19,379 bases of DNA from JBGVMW01 sp045122835. GTDB taxonomy: Bacteria > Bacillota > Clostridia > Lachnospirales > Lachnospiraceae. Shown one piece after another: positions 13,949 to 19,379 of the stretch. A program made the position numbers and the translations under genes. The stretch spans positions 1 to 19,379 of the forward strand of contig JBGVIB010000020.1 of the NCBI GenBank assembly GCA_045122835.1. The letters run 5' to 3'. Position 1 is the stretch's first letter. Every line of letters begins with the position of its first letter. Under the pieces are notes generated by a model. It searched no databases and was not told the origin of the DNA. It was given only the letters and a program-made list of their open reading frames with translations.

Positions 13949-16639
13949 ATGAAAGCAGATAAATTAGTAATTGGAGTACTGGCTCATGTAGATGCAGGTA
14001 AAACCACATTAGCAGAAAGTATGTTGTATTTGACTGGCAGTATACGAAGCTTAGGGCGGGTAGACCATAAGAATGCATTTTTAGATACCTTTGACATGGA
14101 AAAGGCAAGGGGAATTACCATTTTTTCAAAGCAGGCAGAATTTAATCTTGGAGACCAGAAGGTGACCCTTGTAGATACACCTGGACATGTAGATTTTTCA
14201 GCGGAAATGGAACGGACCTTGCAGATATTAGATTATGGAGTGCTGATTATCAATGGCATGGATGGCGTGCAGGGGCATGTAATTACCTTGTGGAAGCTGT
14301 TGAAACGGTATCAGATTCCTGTATTTTTGTTTATCAACAAAATGGATCAGGCTGGTACAGACAAAAACAAGCTTATGCTGGAATTGTCACAGCGATTAGA
14401 TGAGCGTTGTATAGATTTTAGCGACCAGTCAGAACCGGAAGAATTTTTTGAAAATATTGCTATGTGTGAAGAACATGTAATGGAACAGTATTTAGAGACG
14501 GGGCGCATAGAAGAAAAGGAAATTACCCGCCTCATTCAGGATAGAAAAATATTTCCCTGTTACTTTGGTTCGGCGTTAAAGATAGAAGGTGTGGAAGAAT
14601 TTTTAGAGGGAATCAAAACTTACACCAGACAAAGGGATTACCCAGAGGAATTTTGCGCAAGAGTATTTAAGATTTCAAGGGATAATCAAGGCAATCGCCT
14701 TACATGGCTAAAGGTTACCGGTGGATACTTGAAAGTAAAAATGGTGTTATGTGGTCAGGGAAAAGAAGGAGAGAAGGCTGACCAGGTACGCATTTATTCC
14801 GGTGGTCAGTACCAGGCTGTGGCAGAAGCATATGCAGGAACAGTTTGTGCAGTCATGGGACCTGCAAAAACATATGCCGGTCAGGGATTAGGTGCAGAAG
14901 AGGAGGCCGGGAAGCCAGTTTTAGAACCGGTTTTGACATACCAGATTCAGTTGCCGGAGGATTGCGATGTACACAGTACATTTGTAAAACTTAGTGCAAT
15001 GGAGGAGGAAGAACCACAGCTGCATATCCTATGGGATGAAGAATCAGACGAGATACAGGCACAAGTGATGGGGGAAGTGCAGATAGAGATCTTAAAAGGC
15101 CTGATTCAGGAGAGATTTGGTATTGATGTGGAGTTTGGTTCAGGTAGTATTGTGTATAAAGAGACTATAGAAGAACCTGTGGAGGGTGTGGGGCATTTTG
15201 AACCACTTAGGCATTATGCTGAGGTGCATTTGCTGCTAGAGCCGGGGGAACCGGGAAGCGGTGTGCAGGTGGCAAGTGACTGTAGTGAGGATATGTTAGA
15301 TAGAAACTGGCAGCGGTTGGTTCTCACACATGTAGAAGAGAAAAAGCACAGAGGTGTACTAGCGGGAGCAGAGCTTACAGATGTGAAAATTACATTAATT
15401 GCAGGAAAGGCACATAACAAGCATACAGAAGGGGGCGATTTCAGGCAGGCTACTTATCGAGCCATACGTCACGGGTTGAAGAATACAAAAAGTGTCCTTT
15501 TAGAGCCGGTGTATGAATTCCGGTTAGAGGTTCCAACGGAAAATTTAGGACGTGCCATGTCAGATATTCAGAAAATGTATGGCACCTTTCAGACGCCGGT
15601 AACTGAGGGGGACATGTCAGTGCTTACCGGTAGTGCACCTGTTATAACAATGCGGGATTATCAGAGGGAAGTCATAGCCTATACCAGAGGAGAAGGCCAG
15701 TTATTCTGTAGTGTGAAAGGATATGAACCATGCCATAATTCAGAGGAGGTTATAGCAGAAATTGGCTATGATGCAGAGAAAGATACTGCTAATCCTACAG
15801 GTTCCGTTTTTTGTGCCCATGGTGCCGGATATGTGGTTAGTTGGGACAAGGTGTATGAATGTATGCACTTAGAGCATGCGTGGAAGCAGGCTGTTCTAGT
15901 CAAAGAAGAACCGGAACTTGTAGTACAGAAACAAAAAGTAGCACAAGGTCAGTCCTCTATACAGATGGATAAGGAGTTAGAAGAAATATTTACCAGAACA
16001 TACGGTCCGGTAAAGCAAAAATATACAGCCTTTCGTGAGCAGACAAAGCCTGTAAAAAGCAAAACACGAAAAACAACTTATGAGATGCCGGAACCAGTAG
16101 AAAAATATTTGTTAGTGGATGGATATAACATTATTTTTGCATGGGAAGAACTGAATGAATTGGCGGCAGTAAATTTAGGGGCAGCCAGACAGAAGTTGAT
16201 GGATATTCTTTGCAATTATCAAGGATATCGGAAGCAACACATAATCCTGGTGTTTGATGCCTATAAGGTGGAAGGACATTTAGGAGAAATGCAAAAATAT
16301 CACAATATACATGTAGTGTACACAAAAGAAGCGGAGACAGCAGATCAGTATATTGAAAAGACAGTTCATGAGATAGGTCGAAAATATGATGTCACAGTAG
16401 CTACCTCCGATGGATTGGAACAGATGATTATCTGGGGAGAAGGGGCAATGCGCATGTCAGCCCGCGGTCTATATGAGGAGATACAGGCAGTGAACCAGGA
16501 AATCCGCAGAAAATATACAGACAAACCAGAGCGCAGTGCCAACCGTTTTGGGGAGGTAATTACTACTGATATGGCAGCTTTGCTGGAGGAAGTAAAGGGG
16601 GATAAGAGCGAACCATTAGAAAGGAAGAAAGAAATGTAA
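13949..16639 (+). CDS. TetM/EF-G-like translational GTPase fused to a Rae1/YacP-like NYN nuclease
   Basis: This 896-residue protein has two functional parts. Residues 1 to about 650 form an EF-G paralogue of the TetM/TetO type. The G-domain motifs are AHVDAGKT (12-19), RGITIF (54-59), DTPGH (76-80) and NKMD (130-133), followed by domains II-V. Residues about 719-885 form a NYN/PIN-like nuclease related to YacP/Rae1. It reads LLVDGYNIIF, VFDAYK, AETADQYIEK and VATSDG, with acidic residues Asp724, Asp770, Asp799 and Asp821. A basic linker (about 650-715) joins the parts. TetM-like factors bind the ribosomal A site, and Rae1 cleaves mRNA there, so a ribosome-directed mRNA-cleaving factor is a reasonable inference. 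The AGGA at 13937-13940 supports the ATG at 13949. Family members are often labelled tetracycline resistance proteins, and that function is not shown here. Confidence 0.88.
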   Translation: MKADKLVIGVLAHVDAGKTTLAESMLYLTGSIRSLGRVDHKNAFLDTFDMEKARGITIFSKQAEFNLGDQKVTLVDTPGHVDFSAEMERTLQILDYGVLIINGMDGVQGHVITLWKLLKRYQIPVFLFINKMDQAGTDKNKLMLELSQRLDERCIDFSDQSEPEEFFENIAMCEEHVMEQYLETGRIEEKEITRLIQDRKIFPCYFGSALKIEGVEEFLEGIKTYTRQRDYPEEFCARVFKISRDNQGNRLTWLKVTGGYLKVKMVLCGQGKEGEKADQVRIYSGGQYQAVAEAYAGTVCAVMGPAKTYAGQGLGAEEEAGKPVLEPVLTYQIQLPEDCDVHSTFVKLSAMEEEEPQLHILWDEESDEIQAQVMGEVQIEILKGLIQERFGIDVEFGSGSIVYKETIEEPVEGVGHFEPLRHYAEVHLLLEPGEPGSGVQVASDCSEDMLDRNWQRLVLTHVEEKKHRGVLAGAELTDVKITLIAGKAHNKHTEGGDFRQATYRAIRHGLKNTKSVLLEPVYEFRLEVPTENLGRAMSDIQKMYGTFQTPVTEGDMSVLTGSAPVITMRDYQREVIAYTRGEGQLFCSVKGYEPCHNSEEVIAEIGYDAEKDTANPTGSVFCAHGAGYVVSWDKVYECMHLEHAWKQAVLVKEEPELVVQKQKVAQGQSSIQMDKELEEIFTRTYGPVKQKYTAFREQTKPVKSKTRKTTYEMPEPVEKYLLVDGYNIIFAWEELNELAAVNLGAARQKLMDILCNYQGYRKQHIILVFDAYKVEGHLGEMQKYHNIHVVYTKEAETADQYIEKTVHEIGRKYDVTVATSDGLEQMIIWGEGAMRMSARGLYEEIQAVNQEIRRKYTDKPERSANRFGEVITTDMAALLEEVKGDKSEPLERKKEM

Positions 16640-16650
16640 CTAAGGTCACA
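16635..16650. promoter_or_regulatory. Crp/Fnr-type operator, site 1 (imperfect)
   Basis: TGTAAC-TAAG-GTCACA matches the palindrome TGTAAC-N4-GTTACA at 11 of 12 arm positions. It overlaps the TAA stop of the GTPase-NYN gene. It lies 18 bases from site 2, centre to centre, upstream of the lactate dehydrogenase gene. Confidence 0.5.
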
Positions 16651-16652
16651 AA

Positions 16653-16668
16653 TGTAACTTTAGTTACA
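16653..16668. promoter_or_regulatory. Crp/Fnr-type operator, site 2 (perfect)
   Basis: TGTAAC-TTTA-GTTACA is a perfect 6-4-6 palindrome, flanked by one further complementary base pair (A...T). The half-sites are identical to those upstream of the glycyl-radical gene. A Crp/Fnr regulator gene lies about 1.8 kb away. Confidence 0.6.
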
Positions 16669-16673
16669 TACAA

Positions 16674-16708
16674 GTATCTGGTTTATTTGATAAAAATAAA
16701 CCAGATAC
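16674..16708 (+). terminator. Perfect 14-bp hairpin between GTPase-NYN and lactate dehydrogenase genes
   Basis: GTATCTGGTTTATT (16674-16687) pairs perfectly with AATAAACCAGATAC (16695-16708) around a seven-base loop. No T tract follows, so it may be a weak terminator or a leader structure. It lies between the operators and the next gene. Bases 16709-16804 hold no gene. Confidence 0.5.
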
Positions 16709-16804
16709 ATAATAAAATAGATGATTGCCACAAACAATGCACTACAATATCAAGGTTTCGCAATTGTCTAACAGCATATAAGAAGAAAGGAATGGCCTGG
16801 AGAA

Positions 16805-17842
16805 ATGAAGATTGCTTTTTATGATACAAAACCTTACGATAAAGAATGGTTTGAGAAAAAGAAACCAGAAGGATTTGAAGTTATTTATATTGAAACAAAA
16901 TTAAATGATGTGACAGCAAAGCTTGCAGCTGGTTGTGAGGCTGTAGTTGCCTTTGTAAATGATACTATTAATGCAGAGGTAGTGGATGAACTTTATGAAA
17001 ATGGAGTGCGCATCCTTGCTATGCGTTGTGCCGGATATAATAATGTAGATATGAAGCACGCCTATGGAAAAATACATGTGGTGAGGGTGCCTGCCTATTC
17101 GCCATATTCTGTGGCAGAGCATGCAATGGGGCTGTTATTATGTCTGAATCGTAAGCTACATAAGGCGTATAACCGAACCAGAGAAAATAATTTTACACTG
17201 TCTGGACTTACAGGCTTTGACCTATATGGCAAAACAGTAGGTGTAATCGGAACCGGTAAAATTGGAAAAATATTTATTCAGATATGCAAAGGATTTGGTA
17301 TGCAAGTGCTGGCATATGATTTGTATCCAGATAAAAATCTGGATGTAACCTATGTAGAAAAGGAAGAGTTATTCGAAAAAAGTGATATAATTTCCCTGCA
17401 TTGTCCGTTGACACCGGACACCTATCACATTATTGATGAGGAAAGCTTAGCAAGATTAAAGCCAGGAGTGACTATCATTAATACATCTCGTGGGCCACTG
17501 ATTAAAAAAGAAGCTTTGCTAAGTGGCTTAAAAGAAAAAGTTATTGGTGCGGCAGGACTGGATGTATATGAGGAGGAAGCAGAGTATTTCTTTGAAGACT
17601 ATTCTAATGAAATCATTGAGGATGATATTTTATCCTTGCTGGTATCCATGCCAAATGTGTTGCTCACATCTCATCAGGCATTTTTAACAGAGGAAGCATT
17701 GGAAAATATAGCAGATACCACATATCAGAATCTTTTGGAGTATGCGGAAGGAAAACCTCTTACTAATGAAATTTGCTATCTTGTGGAGTCTCATAAAAAG
17801 CATAATGTATGCCAAAAGGAAAAAGAAGGCAGATGTTTCTAA
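16805..17842 (+). CDS. D-lactate dehydrogenase (D-2-hydroxyacid dehydrogenase family)
   Basis: A 345-residue NAD-dependent enzyme that should reduce pyruvate to D-lactate during fermentation. The NAD-binding turn is GVIGTGKIGK (146-155) with Asp172 as the ribose-binding acid. The catalytic triad Arg229 (NTSRGPL), Glu258 and His290 (LTSHQAF) keeps the exact 29- and 32-residue spacing of the Lactobacillus D-LDH triad. The segment YFFEDYSNE (261-269) is typical of D-LDH rather than of other family members. The C-terminal end (about 330-345) is a basic, cysteine-containing tail beyond the usual fold. GGAG at 16799-16802 is too close to the ATG, so AAAGGA (16786-16791) may serve instead and translation may be modest. 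Two TGTAAC-type operators upstream suggest Crp/Fnr control. Confidence 0.9.
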   Translation: MKIAFYDTKPYDKEWFEKKKPEGFEVIYIETKLNDVTAKLAAGCEAVVAFVNDTINAEVVDELYENGVRILAMRCAGYNNVDMKHAYGKIHVVRVPAYSPYSVAEHAMGLLLCLNRKLHKAYNRTRENNFTLSGLTGFDLYGKTVGVIGTGKIGKIFIQICKGFGMQVLAYDLYPDKNLDVTYVEKEELFEKSDIISLHCPLTPDTYHIIDEESLARLKPGVTIINTSRGPLIKKEALLSGLKEKVIGAAGLDVYEEEAEYFFEDYSNEIIEDDILSLLVSMPNVLLTSHQAFLTEEALENIADTTYQNLLEYAEGKPLTNEICYLVESHKKHNVCQKEKEGRCF

Positions 17843-17877
17843 AAAAAGGCAGTTCCGAAACGGGAACTGCCTTTTTG
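17843..17877. terminator. Bidirectional terminator between convergent LDH and glycyl-radical genes
   Basis: AAAAGGCAGTTCC (17844-17856) pairs perfectly with GGAACTGCCTTTT (17863-17875) with A and T runs outside. It fits both the plus-strand dehydrogenase and the minus-strand gene ending at 17940. Confidence 0.92.
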
Positions 17878-17939
17878 ATTGCTAGAGGGTGTTTGTATAA
17901 GATATAAGTGTCCGAAATTTCCTAGTATATATTTTGTGC

Positions 17940-18179
17940 TTATACACCTTCATGGAACGTACGGGAAATCACATCCGCCTGCTGCTCCGGCGTCAATTTT
18001 ACAAAATTTACTGCGTATCCGGATACACGGATAGTGAGCTGTGGATAGTTTTCCGGGTGTTCCTGTGCGTCCTTTAATACATCACGATTCAGCACATTTA
18101 CATTTAAATGATGCCCACCTTTTTGTGTATATCCATCTAACAAATTTACTAAATTATCTACTTGATTTTTACTTGCCAT
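17940..18179 (-). CDS. grcA: Stand-alone glycyl-radical protein (GrcA/YfiD-like, PFL C-terminal domain)
   Basis: This 79-residue protein matches the C-terminal radical domain of pyruvate formate-lyase. It reads NLVNLLDGYTQKGGHHLNV, then LTIRVSGYAVNF and VISRTFHEGV. Gly54 in RVSGY is the radical-bearing residue. E. coli GrcA (127 residues) uses the same domain to rescue oxygen-cleaved pyruvate formate-lyase, and that role is the natural inference here. This version lacks the N-terminal region of E. coli GrcA and keeps the PFL-type LLDGY lead-in, so it may have arisen from a pflB 3' end. It is a complete gene, with AAAGGAG about ten bases before the ATG and its own promoter and operator. The radical would be installed by a PFL activase encoded elsewhere. 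I am sure of the domain and less sure of the role. Confidence 0.88.
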   Translation of the reverse strand: MASKNQVDNLVNLLDGYTQKGGHHLNVNVLNRDVLKDAQEHPENYPQLTIRVSGYAVNFVKLTPEQQADVISRTFHEGV

Positions 18180-18205
18180 AGTTATCCTACTCCTTTCTTA
18201 CTCTG

Positions 18206-18244
18206 ACGATGTTAGATAATCGTAAAAATGCTTGGTCTAAGCAT
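18206..18244 (-). promoter_or_regulatory. Two leader hairpins before the glycyl-radical gene
   Basis: On the minus strand, ATGCTT-agacc-AAGCAT (18244-18228) is followed by a T run (18228-18224), a terminator-like shape. A second small stem, ACGAT with ATCGT (18223-18206), lies just before the ribosome binding site. The leader is about 130 bases long, so attenuation is possible but unproven. Confidence 0.35.
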
Positions 18245-18314
18245 GGTCATAAATAATTTTCTACCTCGCTGTCCTGTTCACAATTATCAACATCATATCC
18301 TTGCTTCTGGTTAT

Positions 18315-18357
18315 AGTATAGTAATTTGAAAGAAAAAAGTCTGTAACATAGGTTACA
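18315..18357 (-). promoter_or_regulatory. Crp/Fnr-dependent promoter of the glycyl-radical gene
   Basis: The perfect palindrome TGTAAC-ATAG-GTTACA covers 18342-18357. On the minus strand a TATACT -10 element lies at 18320-18315, which places the start near 18308. The palindrome centre (18349.5) then falls at -41.5, the standard class II activator position, where it replaces the -35 element. The half-sites equal those upstream of the lactate dehydrogenase. Confidence 0.65.
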
Positions 18358-18439
18358 AAATACAAAAATAATTTTAAGTTTAGAAAAAATCTAATTTATC
18401 ACGGACCAGTGCATAATGCGTCCTTTCTTTCGCTAATTG

Positions 18440-19108
18440 TCAATATAGGTCTTCTATTGCATTCCAATCAAGAATCTGAATCACTTTTTTCGATACTACA
18501 ATCAGACCATCACGCTGCATACGCATCAGTTCTCTGGAAAGAGAGGGCCTGGTTACTCCCAGAAAATCAGCCAATTGTTCCCTGTTCATGGCCAAATGAA
18601 CCTTATTATTTTCGTCGGCAGAATCAATCAGCCAGATAGCAATTCTCTCCCGCAGGGAGGATGTGGTTACAATGTGTAATTTTTTAGTTAGTGTAAAATT
18701 GTTTTTTGATAAAATTTCCAACATATTTCTGGTAAGCTGCTGGTGGTGGTGGCAGGCATTTGAACAGAAGTGGTAGAAAAAATCCCAGGGAAGTTCTAAT
18801 GTGGTCACCGGTGTAACGGCAACCGCATCATACCAGTACTGTTCCATGCTGCTAAATAAAAATAGTTCTCCGAAAATATTTCCTTCTGATACCAGATAGA
18901 GAACATCACGCTTGCCAGATGAAAAATCTTTTATAATGTGAACCTGTCCCTCTAAAAGGAGGTATAAATTACGGGGCTTGTCGCCTTGCTCGAAAATATA
19001 TTCGCCTGCTTGGTAAGACCGCTCTTTTGCCTTGGAGCAGTTTAACATTTTTTCTAATTCATCATGTGAAATTGCATGAAACAAGGTAGCTTTTTCAATC
19101 TCTGTCAT
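18440..19108 (-). CDS. Crp/Fnr-family transcriptional regulator
   Basis: A 222-residue cytoplasmic regulator with an N-terminal cyclic-nucleotide-binding-type beta-roll (about 20-105; GEYIFEQGDKPRNLYLLLEG, GNIFGEL). It has a dimerisation helix (about 118-145) and a C-terminal winged helix-turn-helix (about 172-205; MNREQLADFLGVTRPSLSREL). The recognition helix carries TRPSLSREL. I see no N-terminal four-cysteine Fe-S cluster motif as in Fnr. Scattered cysteines occur at 24, 115 and 119, so the signal is uncertain. An AAAGGAGAGG site precedes the ATG. Its 3' end faces the operator-bearing promoter of the glycyl-radical gene, and two more like operators precede the lactate dehydrogenase gene. 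Control of pyruvate fermentation is therefore a sound inference. Confidence 0.9.
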   Translation of the reverse strand: MTEIEKATLFHAISHDELEKMLNCSKAKERSYQAGEYIFEQGDKPRNLYLLLEGQVHIIKDFSSGKRDVLYLVSEGNIFGELFLFSSMEQYWYDAVAVTPVTTLELPWDFFYHFCSNACHHHQQLTRNMLEILSKNNFTLTKKLHIVTTSSLRERIAIWLIDSADENNKVHLAMNREQLADFLGVTRPSLSRELMRMQRDGLIVVSKKVIQILDWNAIEDLY

Positions 19109-19126
19109 GGAATCCTCTCCTTTGCC

Positions 19127-19155
19127 TTTATAAGATATGGGCAGTGTTAGAACAA
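19127..19155 (-). promoter_or_regulatory. Possible promoter of the Crp/Fnr gene
   Basis: On the minus strand, TTGTTC (19155-19150) and TATAAA (19132-19127) are 17 bases apart. The leader would be only about 10-15 bases. The elements overlap the hairpin at 19138-19166. Confidence 0.4.
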
Positions 19156-19166
19156 CTCACTGCCCA
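19138..19166 (-). terminator. Hairpin at the 3' end of the AraC-family gene
   Basis: TGGGCAGTG (19138-19146) pairs perfectly with CACTGCCCA (19158-19166), overlapping the stop codon of the AraC-family gene. Only a weak T-rich stretch follows on the minus strand, so termination may be partial, with read-through into the regulator gene. Confidence 0.45.
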
Positions 19167-19379
19167 TTGCGATACTGTTTCGGCGAACACCCAAAGGCGC
19201 CATGAAACGTCCTGTTAAAATAACTAATATTCGGATACCCGGTCCGTAGCGCAATTTCCGTAATATTGAGGTTGGTTTCTAACAGTAACTCAGCCGCCTT
19301 CTCCATCCTGAGACTGTTCAGATATTCTGTAAAATTCACATGAAAATTATTCTTAAAATATCTGGAGAAATATTTCTCT
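19157..19379 (-). CDS. AraC-family transcriptional regulator, C-terminal part (5' end outside window)
   Basis: The frame is open to the right edge. About 73 residues of the C-terminal DNA-binding domain are visible. They read EKYFSRYFKNNFHVNFTEYL, then LRMEKAAELLLETNLNITEI, ALRTGYPNISYFNRTFHGAF and GCSPKQYRNGQ. This is the typical end of a two-HTH AraC/XylS domain, with the second helix-turn-helix in ITEIALRTGYPNISYFNRTF. The sensing domain and target genes cannot be seen. It lies 48 bases upstream of the Crp/Fnr gene on the same strand. Confidence 0.9.
   Translation of the reverse strand, partial: EKYFSRYFKNNFHVNFTEYLNSLRMEKAAELLLETNLNITEIALRTGYPNISYFNRTFHGAFGCSPKQYRNGQ

Noticed and set aside
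13949..16639. Tetracycline resistance gene (tetM/tetW)
   Set aside because: The GTPase half is TetM-like, but the NYN fusion and chromosomal setting without mobile-element features do not support a resistance call.
18409..18639. A 76-codon plus-strand frame opposite the Crp/Fnr gene
   Set aside because: It is antisense to a well-supported regulator gene and has no start signal or family match.

Overview
The window looks like a chromosomal segment of a gut-type Clostridia species, most likely Lachnospiraceae. The pointers are the moderately AT-rich sequence with strong AGGAGG-type ribosome binding sites, a class C sortase/pilin locus, a D-lactate dehydrogenase beside a stand-alone pyruvate formate-lyase glycyl-radical domain, a TetM-like GTPase fused to a NYN nuclease, and an Rpn-type transposase remnant. 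The assignment rests on gene content only.

Layout. Positions 2-601 hold the 3' end of a membrane transglutaminase-like gene, followed by about 700 bases of decayed, repeat-rich sequence. A surface-display locus follows: a class C sortase (1331-2047), an unusual structured intergenic element, and one polypeptide (2362-3849) that joins a pilin-like domain, a proline linker, an LPQTG sorting signal, two membrane helices and its own sortase domain. An AT-rich accessory stretch then carries an MqsR-like toxin with an MqsA/HTH/Panacea antitoxin (3960-5328) and a pair of overlapping small genes of unknown function (5522-6135). Next come an alanine/glycine:cation symporter (6374-7795) and, convergent to it, a secreted protein (7850-8698, minus strand).

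Positions 9036-11230 hold an AAA/ABC-type ATPase and a TOPRIM protein in an operon, a layout shared with antiphage systems such as AbiL, RloAB and PARIS. A glycerol-1-phosphate dehydrogenase family gene (11259-12314) follows, then debris of an UppS-like gene and of an Rpn nuclease. Positions 12974-13948 contain no credible gene. They do contain a consensus promoter, about 650 bases with many complementary segments, and a strong terminal hairpin, which together suggest a large structured non-coding RNA.

The right end is a fermentation and redox module. It begins with a TetM-like GTPase fused to a Rae1/YacP-like NYN nuclease (13949-16639). Then come D-lactate dehydrogenase (16805-17842), a GrcA-like glycyl-radical protein (17940-18179, minus), a Crp/Fnr-family regulator (18440-19108, minus) and a partial AraC-family regulator (19157-19379, minus). 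Copies of one palindrome, TGTAAC-N4-GTTACA, lie upstream of both the lactate dehydrogenase and the glycyl-radical gene. In the second case the palindrome is centred at the predicted -41.5 position. This suggests that the neighbouring Crp/Fnr protein controls both branches of pyruvate use.
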